Origin: a candidate division Zixibacteria bacterium SM23_73_2
Lineage (GTDB): Bacteria; Zixibacteria; MSB-5A5; SM23-73-2
NCBI GenBank assembly: GCA_001304315.1
Contig: LJUW01000013.1
Location: forward strand, 1-32,291
Reading direction: 5' to 3'
Length of the DNA: 32,291 nucleotides
Part shown: one piece after another, positions 8,901-15,728 of the stretch
Position numbering within the stretch: position 1 is the stretch's first letter
Layout: each line of letters starts with the position of its first letter
Notes under the pieces: model-generated
Told to the model about the DNA's origin: nothing
The model's input: only the letters and a program-made list of their open reading frames with translations
Databases searched by the model: none
Program-made: the position numbers and the translations under genes

Positions 8901-9035
8901 CTATTCAAGGGAGGTCCTGAGCCCAAGCCAATTATAGCTTGCGGGGATGTGGACTGCAATGATAAGGTTGAGATAGCAGATGCCATATGGATCGCCAACT
9001 ACCTCTTCAAAGGCTGGGTATTTCCACCCTGTTAA
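5904..9035 (+). CDS. Secreted cohesin-like / six FN3-like repeats / dockerin protein
   Basis: A 1043-residue exported protein. A signal peptide (cleaved after about residue 25, SLAFA) leads to a cohesin-like beta domain (about 30-175), then an Ig-like region with SPNGGE (about 180-270), another beta domain (about 271-368) and six FN3-like repeats of about 100 residues (from about 370, 473, 573, 673, 775 and 876). Each repeat begins FxL..P and carries an acidic DPDPGD-like motif and a YxWKV strand. The end (977-1043) is a type I dockerin with two F-hand calcium loops (DVNGDTKIEVAD and DVDCNDKVEIAD) and Cys977/Cys1043 placed like a clasp. No enzymatic domain is seen, so it is probably a surface or scaffold protein that docks onto a cohesin partner. 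The start is fixed by AGGAGGTGA at 5892. A perfect terminator follows. Repeats 4-6 look like a duplication of repeats 1-3. Confidence 0.88.
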   Translation: MLKTKFVLGGIFCLFIFSFWSLAFAGDPGEPDTCWLSQIPSVGPNQTVIVSVMADADQSLAGIVLPFKFYDPDNNDIVCDSIVFSSWVTDASPDFSSKTIDTTNYQMNFGAVWFSGGMPAGRDTLARLFFSTGPGWLANKGVVVDSTTYYPGGARLEFTDEATTTTYNPIFKKGCLGAAITVTSPNGGELFYVDESFDINWFTVLFDANVKIEYSTNGGGSWLPVISSTSNDGVHPWSVPDTPSPTCLIRVSDASDGVPWDKSDSVFSIPDFDISAHPDTSKAEAGESTSFWVKADSTYGFAKSINLSLSGLPSGATESFVPNPVDPGDSSLLTIETEISTPAGHYTLTITGTGSQQRTTEVTLVVNVAPSSFDLLNPTDEDTVSTLTPTLSWEEAIDPDPQDDVTYTLYYTLDPTFTTTNSIPGLTGTSRQLPPLDDDTLYHWKVVAEDKWGDSTWSDQTWEFFVYYPEQPLAFSLVYPPNYDSLNQTSVELKWRSTTDPDPGDSVVYDLYYDTRTGFPSPTIVSDLSDTAYTISVKDDSTYFWKVLAKDTNTSGRWSSVFRFKIGIPDPPGAFSLVSPSDGDTVILHPTLSWQNSVDPDPGDVIEYIMNYSIDSTFASFEAETTFNTNITLPELTNDTFYYWKVKAVDLFDLETWCTESYFSFFARNFAPGEFSLISPDSGEIVSTLEPTFRWHKSEDLDPFDPISYVLYYSLNSDFSDSEEVSVSDTLYTPSTLLDDTIYFWKVKAEDSYGLASWSDQLNWQFETYYPEPPFDFSLLVPSYDSTLSDSSLELHWQPTTDPDPGDVVVFDLYYDTHSGFANPTTVSDIADTTSSITVKDDSTYFWKVLARDTNTSGRWSTEVFKFNIYVPEPPNPFNLVSPSDGDTTSGLSPELMWEEATDPDPGDFVRYNLYYTEDPDSDFVDADSVVDLDETSYTLPELDYGTVYLWKVKANDTNTEGSWSVQSLWSFYVPSCIQGDVNGDTKIEVADAIYLANYLFKGGPEPKPIIACGDVDCNDKVEIADAIWIANYLFKGWVFPPC
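7014..8831 (+). repeat. Six FN3-like coding repeats organised as a duplicated triplet
   Basis: The six repeats have a period of about 302 bp, and a higher-order period of 906 bp relates repeats 1-2-3 to 4-5-6. The clearest nucleotide match is 7515-7579 against 8421-8485, an exact 906-base offset with only a handful of differences. Linkers also alternate in the same order: YYPE after repeats 1 and 4, IPDPP or VPEPP after 2 and 5. Confidence 0.75.
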
Positions 9036-9055
9036 AAGCGGTTTTCGAAGAGGAA

Positions 9056-9087
9056 AGACCCTCGCTTTTGGCGAGGGTCTTTTTTTG
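9056..9087 (+). terminator. Intrinsic terminator after the dockerin protein gene
   Basis: A perfect 10-bp stem AGACCCTCGC / GCGAGGGTCT (9056-9065 with 9071-9080, loop TTTTG) is followed directly by TTTTTTG. Placed 20 bp after the stop codon, it separates this gene from the next. Confidence 0.93.
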
Positions 9088-9177
9088 TTTATAATTGGTT
9101 AACTATTTTCCGAAATTTACGATAATCTAAGTTAAGTAGTAATATTTAAAAAAAATTTAAAAAATAAAAAATTTCCA

Positions 9178-9205
9178 TTGACAAAGAGAAAACAAGCAGT
9201 TAATT
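9178..9205 (+). promoter_or_regulatory. Sigma-70-type promoter for the stand-alone cohesin-like gene
   Basis: TTGACA at 9178-9183 and TTAATT at 9200-9205 with a 16-base spacer. The -10 is weaker than that of the upstream gene. The ribosome binding site GGAGGTGA (9248-9255) before the ATG at 9259 is strong and nearly the same as for the dockerin protein. Confidence 0.5.
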
Positions 9206-9258
9206 AAAAGTCAAGAAAAAGTAAAAGGGATTAACTTATTTCTTTTAGGAGGTGAGGG

Positions 9259-9816
9259 ATGTTAAAAAACAAGTATGTTTTGATTTTCTGGCTGGTAGTT
9301 TTCTTCGCTGGTTTTTGCTTTGCCGGTCCCCAAGAGGACCTGAATAAACCCGATTCGGTAAAGGTGCAGTCCATCCCTGAGTTGGGACCAAATCAGTCTT
9401 TTGATGTTTCCGTTTCCCTGTTCTCGGATGAACCCTTATCCGGTTTATTCGTACCGCTGGCTTTTAAGACCAAAGGTAAGGTCGATATTGTCTGTGATTC
9501 GGTTATCTTGAGCGATTGGATTTTGAACTACAATCCCGACATTCATGTAGCCAACATCGATGAGATGAACTCCACAATCAGAATAGGTGCGGTCTGGTTT
9601 AAAAAGGAACTTCCTGCAGGTCACGGTAATTTGGCCAAGATATATTTTCATACCGGACCAAAGTGGAAAATGGACCAGAGCATCATGATCGATACCACAG
9701 TTTGCTATCCTCCTCCAGGTGGAGCCAGGTACCATTTCGTATCTGTAAAGGGAAAGGAGACAATTTCTTTCGAGCCCGTTTTCGTAAAAGGACTCGTTGG
9801 CAAGTCGTCTAAGTAG
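9259..9816 (+). CDS. Secreted stand-alone cohesin-like domain protein
   Basis: A 185-residue exported protein with a signal peptide (MLKNKYVL..., cleaved near FCFAG) and one beta domain clearly paralogous to residues 25-175 of the dockerin protein just upstream. Shared landmarks are GPNQ, VCDSV, GAVWF, a short P-AGH/GRD-L motif, FHTGP or FSTGP, and a Y-PGGAR motif near the C-terminus. Even the first eight residues of the two leaders match in pattern. It has no FN3 repeats and no dockerin. I call the fold cohesin-like from its position, length and partner protein; it may instead be a related carbohydrate- or protein-binding beta sandwich. It could interact with the dockerin of its neighbour or be a by-product of duplication. 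It has its own promoter and a hairpin terminator downstream. Confidence 0.75.
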   Translation: MLKNKYVLIFWLVVFFAGFCFAGPQEDLNKPDSVKVQSIPELGPNQSFDVSVSLFSDEPLSGLFVPLAFKTKGKVDIVCDSVILSDWILNYNPDIHVANIDEMNSTIRIGAVWFKKELPAGHGNLAKIYFHTGPKWKMDQSIMIDTTVCYPPPGGARYHFVSVKGKETISFEPVFVKGLVGKSSK

Positions 9817-9847
9817 TTTTAGTCCATTGGTTTAATAAAATATCAGT

Positions 9848-9886
9848 GAAAAGCCTCTGCTTGAGAAAGCGAGGCTTTTCTGTCTT
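9848..9886 (+). terminator. Hairpin terminator after the cohesin-like gene
   Basis: A perfect 10-bp stem GAAAAGCCTC / GAGGCTTTTC (9848-9857 with 9871-9880), extended inward by a GC pair across a bulge. The downstream tract (TGTCTTGAGC) is only weakly T-rich, so termination may be incomplete. It separates the secreted pair from the glycosyltransferase genes. Confidence 0.6.
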
Positions 9887-9960
9887 GAGCTGAAGATTCT
9901 TATCAAATATTTAATCGAAAGCAACGAAGGAATAATAGAACTGAACAGCAAGAGAAAATT

Positions 9961-11004
9961 ATGCTTGAGGATGTAGATAAACTTTACAGTTTTGTGGATC
10001 TGGATGGAGAGAAAATCGATCTGGAAAAAAGACAAGCAATAGATCAGTACAAGAAGGTTTATAAGGATTTCTCCTTTTATTTAACCTCAATAATCCTGAT
10101 ATCCGCAGAGAGGGGAGATTACACCAAAAGATGCGTGGAGAACATATTCAAGTATACACCTGAGCCCTTTGAGATAATAATATCCGATGTAGGATCCTCG
10201 GATGAAACCAAGAGAATCTTAGAACAGTTAAAAAAGTCAAGTCCAAATATTCACATTATTTGTAACCAAAAAAGTACCGGAACCACTGGACAGAGAAATC
10301 AGGGAATCCATGTATCCAAAGGTGGGCTTCTGGTTTTTATGGATAACGATGTCTTGGCTCTGCCCAACTGGCTGAAACCCCTTAGAAAAGTAGTACAGGA
10401 CAACCAAGAAATAGGAGCTGTGGGAGCCAAACTTTTGAAACCGGATGGAAATTCCGTTTATTACTGCGGAGCGCATGCTGTTACCTTGGAAAAAGGGAGT
10501 AAAATATACGGTATTGGACTGGATAAAGAGGAAGAACTTTCTGATTTAAAAAAAGATGATCCGGTCTCGCAGATGGAAGGTAATGTGCCGTGGTATTCGA
10601 CTACTACCCTTTTGGTTAGAAGGGATGTTGTCTATCTCTGCGGTGGATTCGATGACCTCAAAGAAGGGAAAGGGATTTTCATCGCCAACGAGGATAAAGA
10701 CCTTTGTTTATCCATAAGAGGGGAGGGTTTTAAAATCTGGTACTCTCCTGAGTCAGAGACTATTCACAATCACGATTACTCCAAAGTTAACCGAAAGGAC
10801 AAATATCACAAGGATTACAGATTGAGGATGGACCAGATAGAGAATGACACCTTATATTTTATGAAAAAATGGAATTTAACTTATCTTTTGGAAAAACTTC
10901 CCCATGAGGATAATACCAAGAAGTTGGAAAAGGGAAAGTTGGTACCTTTCAAAATTGATCTTTTATCCGTTCCTTATTCAGGGGATCTTGTTAGATTAAA
11001 ATAG
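9961..11004 (+). CDS. Family 2 glycosyltransferase (first of tandem pair)
   Basis: A 347-residue GT-A fold enzyme that should move a sugar from a nucleotide-sugar to an acceptor in the cytoplasm. After an N-terminal extension of about 40 residues, the GT2 core starts at LTSIILISAERGDY. It includes ISDVGSSDET (75-84), the metal-binding FMDNDV (DxD at 128-130), GGFDD (228-232), the acidic ANEDKDLC (242-249) and the HNHD motif (269-272). No membrane segment is visible. Sugar donor and product are unknown; antigen, glycoprotein or polysaccharide assembly are all possible. The ATG at 9961 lacks a strong ribosome binding site, but no in-frame ATG lies before the conserved core. The second GT2 gene begins 20 bp downstream. 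Confidence 0.88.
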   Translation: MLEDVDKLYSFVDLDGEKIDLEKRQAIDQYKKVYKDFSFYLTSIILISAERGDYTKRCVENIFKYTPEPFEIIISDVGSSDETKRILEQLKKSSPNIHIICNQKSTGTTGQRNQGIHVSKGGLLVFMDNDVLALPNWLKPLRKVVQDNQEIGAVGAKLLKPDGNSVYYCGAHAVTLEKGSKIYGIGLDKEEELSDLKKDDPVSQMEGNVPWYSTTTLLVRRDVVYLCGGFDDLKEGKGIFIANEDKDLCLSIRGEGFKIWYSPESETIHNHDYSKVNRKDKYHKDYRLRMDQIENDTLYFMKKWNLTYLLEKLPHEDNTKKLEKGKLVPFKIDLLSVPYSGDLVRLK

Positions 11005-11024
11005 TTCTTAGAGTAAACTAAATT

Positions 11025-11843
11025 ATGGTTGAAATTGAAAATTCTATAATCACAATATCCGCTTTAAGAGAACAACAGACAAGAGAATGTCTGGAAAGCA
11101 TCTTTAAATATACTGACGAAGGGTATGAGGTTATCATAGTGGATGTTGGCTCATATCCGAATACAATAGAATGGTTGAAGTCCTTAGAGCAGACAAAAGA
11201 TAATTTAAAATTAATCTTTAACAGAAAATCCCAGGGGATATCCGTGGCTCGAAATCATGGGATTGAAGTCGCAGGGGGAGAATATGTTGTTTTCATGGAT
11301 AACGATGTGATAGTTACCGAAGATTGGCTGGAGGAGTTAGTTGAGGTCGCTTCAAGTTCAGAGAAGATCGGAATGGTGGGATCGAAGATTTTAAGGATGG
11401 ATGATCTGGTGCATTTTTATTCCGGTTATATGGCGACTGATTTTGATGAAAAAGGGAATCTAAAAGGGATGGGATTGAGATGGCTTATCCCTTATAAAAG
11501 ATATGCGCCGGAGGTTTCGATTCAGGAGGATGTGGAGTGGTATCCTACCACTTGTTTGTTGGCTAAAAGAGCCATTGTGCAAAAGATAGGAGGTTTCGAT
11601 GAATTCCTTTTGACTTGTGAGGAGGATAAGGATTTGTGCCTTAGGGTTAGAAGATCTGGTTACAGGATAGTTTACTGTCCGAGATCTGAGGTCTATCACA
11701 ATCATGATTATAGTAAGGTGAACAGAGAAGATGAATATCATAAGAAGTTCCGACTTAGAACAGGTCAAGCTGCCAAAAATCAAGCCTATTTTCGGAAAAA
11801 ATGGAATTGCGAGATAATCTTTGAGAATAAATTGGACTATTAA
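11025..11843 (+). CDS. Family 2 glycosyltransferase (second of tandem pair)
   Basis: A 272-residue paralogue of the preceding gene, without the N-terminal extension. It keeps VDVGSYPNT (39-47), FMDNDV (DxD at 92-94), GGFDEF, CEEDKDLCLRVR and YHNHDYSKVNREDEYHKK, the last nearly identical to the same segment of its neighbour. The pair most likely arose by tandem duplication, and the two enzymes may add successive or alternative sugars. Sequence around the catalytic residues is intact. The start is the ATG at 11025, 20 bp after the upstream stop, with a weak AGAG ribosome binding site, so translation may depend on the upstream gene. The phosphatase gene follows after 57 bp on the same strand. 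Confidence 0.88.
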   Translation: MVEIENSIITISALREQQTRECLESIFKYTDEGYEVIIVDVGSYPNTIEWLKSLEQTKDNLKLIFNRKSQGISVARNHGIEVAGGEYVVFMDNDVIVTEDWLEELVEVASSSEKIGMVGSKILRMDDLVHFYSGYMATDFDEKGNLKGMGLRWLIPYKRYAPEVSIQEDVEWYPTTCLLAKRAIVQKIGGFDEFLLTCEEDKDLCLRVRRSGYRIVYCPRSEVYHNHDYSKVNREDEYHKKFRLRTGQAAKNQAYFRKKWNCEIIFENKLDY

Positions 11844-11900
11844 AGAATATGATGATTTCTTTGCTAATCACCATTTACTGGGGAGGGAGAAGAAAGTAGG

Positions 11901-13202
11901 GTGCAAAGAAAGTTTCGAAAGGATTTTCAAAATATGCAGAATAATCTTGAAGAGGAAAATCTGAGATTGAGAAGGGCGGTGGAGGAGCTCTCGATTCTGA
12001 ATGAGATAACAACTGCCATCAGCTCAACCATGAAAGTCGAGGAGATCACCAAACTCATCGTCTCCAAGTGCATCCAAAGGATTGGAGTGGAACAGGGTGC
12101 GGTGACCCTTTTGAAAGAGGATCAAGCTGAGCCCCTGAAGACCTTTGTCCGGGTGATGGATAACAAGATGGACAATGTTCCCTATAGATTGGGATTGAGC
12201 TTGACCGGCTGGATGCTGAAAAACCAAAAACCTCTTTTGATAAATGACCTCTCCACCGATCAAAGATTCTCGGGGATCAGTTTGGGAACAGAAAGGATAA
12301 AATCGGTTTTGTCAGTTCCCCTTAAGGTGAAGAATAAGATGATCGGACATGTATCTCTTTTCAATAAAAAGGAGAAGGATTTCACCGAAGAAGATTTAAG
12401 GCTTTTATCAATCATTGCTATCCAGTCAGCCCAGACCATAGAGTATGCCCGACTATACGAGGAGGAGCGTAAACTGGTGGATCTGGAAAAGGATTTGAAA
12501 GTAGCCAGCCACATCCAGCAAGCCCTTTTGCCCAAGGGAAATCCAACTTTTGAGGACATGGAGATTTTTGGCCAGTGGATTCCTGCCAAACAAGTGGGTG
12601 GTGACTATTACGATTTCATCCAGATCGACGATTCCCATCTGGGAGTGGTTATAGCGGACGTGTCGGGTAAAGGTACCTCTGCAGCTTTGCTTATGGCTAA
12701 TCTGCAGGCCTGTTTAAGGGGGCAGGCTATGATCAACCGCAGCGTAAAGGATACGGTTACCAAGATAAACTTCATGCTTTCCAGATCCACGGATATGGGG
12801 AAATTCATTACCCTTGTTTACGGGATACTGAACACCAAAAACAAAACCTTAACCTATACCAATGCGGGTCACAACTATCCTTTTCTTCTTGATAAAGATG
12901 GAAATGTGAAAACACTGGAGAGTGGTGGAACGGTTCTGGGAGCTTTTGAAAATTTCGGCTACGAGGAGGAGACGCTTCAGTTGAATCCGGGAGATTTTTT
13001 GCTTATGTATACTGACGGAATAACCGAGGCGATGAATGACAAGGGGGATATGTTTGAAGAAGAAAGGCTTTTAAAAATTATTAAAGAAAATAAACACCTC
13101 TCAACTCAGGAGCTTTCCCAAAAAATCGTCGACTCGGTTCTCTCCTTCCAGGGGTCTACTCCCCAGAGCGATGATCTAACTTTGGTTTTGCTGAAAGTTT
13201 GA
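11901..13202 (+). CDS. GAF-domain PP2C-type (SpoIIE/RsbU-like) Ser/Thr phosphatase
   Basis: A 433-residue cytosolic protein with a short N-terminal coiled coil (about 8-35), a GAF sensor domain (about 36-185), a linking helix, and a SpoIIE-type phosphatase domain (about 205-433). Metal-binding acids are present in GGDYYD (233-238), ADVSGKG (252-258), TDGITEA (371-377) and SDDLTL (423-428), so it should be active. Relatives remove phosphate from anti-anti-sigma factors (partner switching) or other phosphoserine proteins, but no STAS or HPK-type anti-sigma gene is present here. The start is GTG at 11901, supported by GGAGGGAGA (11882-11890). It probably shares a transcript with the two glycosyltransferase genes. 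The Ser/Thr kinase operon converges on it from the other strand, which makes opposing roles conceivable but unproven. Confidence 0.92.
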   Translation: MQRKFRKDFQNMQNNLEEENLRLRRAVEELSILNEITTAISSTMKVEEITKLIVSKCIQRIGVEQGAVTLLKEDQAEPLKTFVRVMDNKMDNVPYRLGLSLTGWMLKNQKPLLINDLSTDQRFSGISLGTERIKSVLSVPLKVKNKMIGHVSLFNKKEKDFTEEDLRLLSIIAIQSAQTIEYARLYEEERKLVDLEKDLKVASHIQQALLPKGNPTFEDMEIFGQWIPAKQVGGDYYDFIQIDDSHLGVVIADVSGKGTSAALLMANLQACLRGQAMINRSVKDTVTKINFMLSRSTDMGKFITLVYGILNTKNKTLTYTNAGHNYPFLLDKDGNVKTLESGGTVLGAFENFGYEEETLQLNPGDFLLMYTDGITEAMNDKGDMFEEERLLKIIKENKHLSTQELSQKIVDSVLSFQGSTPQSDDLTLVLLKV

Positions 13203-13261
13203 TTTTTACCTTACTGTATCTGTTTAGTTGTTCAATCCTCCGAGTAACTTTTGTAGAATTA

Positions 13262-13417
13262 GGGGCTGTTGTCGAAGTCTACAAATGTCACCCTGCCTGT
13301 TCCTGGCGGTCAGGCCGGGAAATGAAGAGAAGAGCCTTTTATTTCATAGAGAAAATGAGATTCTTCTCCCGCCAAAGGCGGGATCAGAATGACACAATGG
13401 TATTGAGCAAAATCCCC
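13262..13417. mobile_element. MITE-like element, copy 1 (inverted relative to copy 2)
   Basis: A 156-bp non-coding element. Its ends are imperfect inverted repeats (GGGGCTGTTG at 13262 and, on the other strand, GGGGATTTTGCTCAAT from 13417). It is flanked by a perfect 4-bp direct repeat ATTA (13258-13261 and 13418-13421). Its reverse complement aligns along nearly its whole length with 31256-31401. The centre carries the hairpin TCCCGCC-AAA-GGCGGGA (13367-13383). No transposase is inside, so it would need one in trans. It fills most of the 294-bp gap between the convergent phosphatase and kinase genes; I see no gene or clear terminator in the rest. Confidence 0.75.
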
Positions 13418-13496
13418 ATTAGTTCTATAAACTACGGCAATTGAATCCCCCGTCTTTTATTTTCTATTATATGTTTTTCCAGAGAGGTAGTGCGAA

Positions 13497-15728
13497 TTAT
13501 TTATCCAATCCCATCTTTTTAAGCAGTGCCTTGAACTCTGGCTCCGATCTTAAGGGATCATACACTGGGTCTGTTTTGAGAAAACCTATATCAGGTTCGT
13601 GTTCCTGGTATGCTTTTTCGAGCCACTGGAGGGCTCTTTTTTTCTCGCTGAGTCGAATGTAATCTCTGGCGATCTCGGCAACTCGGATGTAACGTTGATT
13701 TGATTTATTTTCTAAAATTTCAAGATGCTTACGCACGTAACCCTTCCAACCCGATTTTGTATAGGATTTTTTAAGTGTGTCTACATCCTCAGAGCTCAAT
13801 AATCCGTAGAAGTTTTCCCCTATTAGACATTGTTCAACCGCTTGTTCAAACATTCCCTTTTTCTCATAAGCCCACCCGATTATTAAATTGGCAAAGCGGA
13901 AGCTCGGATCCATCTCAAGAATCTTCTGTCCCTCCTGTATAGCATTGTCGTACTGCCTGGCGAGGATCATTATGTTTCCTGCCGAAACGTTGATAATCAA
14001 GGAGAGGGCATCAAGATTTTGTGCCTTTTTGATCTCCTGGATGGCTTGATCGAATCTTCCCATTGCTGACAGATACATCGCATACCACTGGTGTGCTGTG
14101 GCATAGTTGGGATTGAGCTCAATTGCTTTTTTAAATTCCCTCTCCGCTTCCTTCCAATCCCAATCATAAGACCATAAGACAAATGCCAGCGAGGAATGAA
14201 CCTCAGCTAAGGACTGGTCTATTTCCAGTGCTTTGGTTGCCATTTCCTTCGCTTTGGGAAATGCTTCTTTGGCAGAAAGCACCCATGCCTGTTCAAGCAT
14301 AACGTAACAATCAGCTAACCCGGAGTACGCTAAAGCGTAATTGGGGTCTTTTTTTATGACCTTTTGGAAGAGTTGGAGAGCCTTATTGAGTCCCTCTGGT
14401 GTTCTTTTGTTCCAGTGATATCGACCCTTTAAGTACAGATTGTAAGCTTCAACATTATCGGTGTAACGTTTTACCAGAGCCTTTTTTTCCTCTGTTAAAA
14501 GTTTAACCTTTAAATTATCCACTATTGCTAAAGAGATCTCGTCCTGAATGGCGAAGATATCTTCTAAATTGCGATCGAATTTCTCAGACCAGATATGATA
14601 ACCATCAGCCACCTTTATAAGCTGAGCAGTTATCCGCACCCGATTGCCTGCTTTGCGCACGCTTCCCTCAAGCAAACTCTCAACGTTTAATCTTCTACCG
14701 ATCTCACGGATATCCTCCTGCTTATCCTTAAACACGAATGCTGAAGTTCGTGCAACTACCCTCAAACCTTCAACATGAGTTAGTGCATTTATAATTTCCT
14801 CTGCCATACCGTCACAGAAGTAATCCTGTTCCGGATCAGCGCTCAAATTGACAAAGGGCAAAACAGCAATGGAGGGTTGATGTTTCTTTTTTGCAGATTG
14901 TTCTTCCATCGTTTCTAATTCTTTACTCGCTTTTTTTAGATCAGATAGAAGTTCCTTGACATCCTGGTAACGGGAATCTGGATTTTTTACTAAGGTATTT
15001 TTTACTATTTTTTCTAATCCTTCCGGAACTTCGGGGCGGATTGCTTTTATCGGTTTCGGATTCTGGTTTAATATCGAATATATAACCGCCTGATTATAAT
15101 CGCCTTTAAAAGGAAGCTGTCCGGTTAGCATTTCATATAACACAACACCTAAAGACCAGATGTCAGTACGCTGATCTACGCTCTCACCACCTGCCTGCTC
15201 CGGGGACATATAGGCGACCGTGCCCGAGGTCGTTTTTTCGTCTGGAGCCATAGAACCTTTTGTGATGGTCGCTAAACCGAAATCCATTATCTTGGCCTGA
15301 CCCTTCGGGGTTATCATTATGTTTTCTGTTTTGATATCCCGGTGTATTATTTCTTTCTCATGGGCTTCATCCAGACCTTCAGCCACCTGAATGGCAATTT
15401 TAACCGCCTCATTCAGCTTTAATGATCCTGATAGGATTTTATCCTTTACGCTTTGGCCCTCAACGTAGCCCATGGCTATGAAGGTTTGCCCTTGGGCCTG
15501 GTTGATCTCGTAGATGGTACAGATGTTGGGGTGATCCAGTGAGGCAGCAGCCTGCGCTTCATTTATAAACCGTTCCTTTTCCTGTGCACTTCCAAGAGAC
15601 TGAGGAGTTAGAAATTTTAAAGCGACGGTGCGTTTGAGCTTGGTATCCTGGGCTCTATAAACCACACCCATTCCACCCTCACCCAACTTTTCCAAAATCT
15701 TATAATGCGAAACTGTTTTGCCGATCAT
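13497..15728 (-). CDS. Soluble Ser/Thr kinase with TolB-like and TPR domains (kinase 4 of operon)
   Basis: A 743-residue protein, last gene of the kinase operon. The kinase domain (about 9-270) has the glycine loop GEGGMG (16-21), Lys38, HRDIKTEN (Asp131, Asn136) and DFG (149-151), so it should be active. Next comes a TolB-like module (about 285-410, beginning PSIAVLPF and including CDGMAEEI and LLEGSVRK), and then TPR repeats to the end. No membrane segment lies between kinase and TolB-like module, unlike kinases 1 and 2 of the operon. Start ATG 15728-15726 overlaps the stop of the preceding gene as ATGA, implying translational coupling. The kinase domain resembles that of kinase 1 most, while the C-terminal half resembles kinase 3. 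TPRs probably choose the substrates. Confidence 0.92.
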   Translation of the reverse strand: MIGKTVSHYKILEKLGEGGMGVVYRAQDTKLKRTVALKFLTPQSLGSAQEKERFINEAQAAASLDHPNICTIYEINQAQGQTFIAMGYVEGQSVKDKILSGSLKLNEAVKIAIQVAEGLDEAHEKEIIHRDIKTENIMITPKGQAKIMDFGLATITKGSMAPDEKTTSGTVAYMSPEQAGGESVDQRTDIWSLGVVLYEMLTGQLPFKGDYNQAVIYSILNQNPKPIKAIRPEVPEGLEKIVKNTLVKNPDSRYQDVKELLSDLKKASKELETMEEQSAKKKHQPSIAVLPFVNLSADPEQDYFCDGMAEEIINALTHVEGLRVVARTSAFVFKDKQEDIREIGRRLNVESLLEGSVRKAGNRVRITAQLIKVADGYHIWSEKFDRNLEDIFAIQDEISLAIVDNLKVKLLTEEKKALVKRYTDNVEAYNLYLKGRYHWNKRTPEGLNKALQLFQKVIKKDPNYALAYSGLADCYVMLEQAWVLSAKEAFPKAKEMATKALEIDQSLAEVHSSLAFVLWSYDWDWKEAEREFKKAIELNPNYATAHQWYAMYLSAMGRFDQAIQEIKKAQNLDALSLIINVSAGNIMILARQYDNAIQEGQKILEMDPSFRFANLIIGWAYEKKGMFEQAVEQCLIGENFYGLLSSEDVDTLKKSYTKSGWKGYVRKHLEILENKSNQRYIRVAEIARDYIRLSEKKRALQWLEKAYQEHEPDIGFLKTDPVYDPLRSEPEFKALLKKMGLDK

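Noticed and set aside
5904-9035. Cellulosome scaffold or enzyme
   Set aside because: A dockerin is present, but no catalytic or carbohydrate-binding module is recognisable and no glycoside hydrolase gene lies nearby.
13199-13444. An 81-codon frame downstream of the phosphatase gene
   Set aside because: Most of it is the first MITE-like copy; it has no ribosome binding site and no family resemblance.
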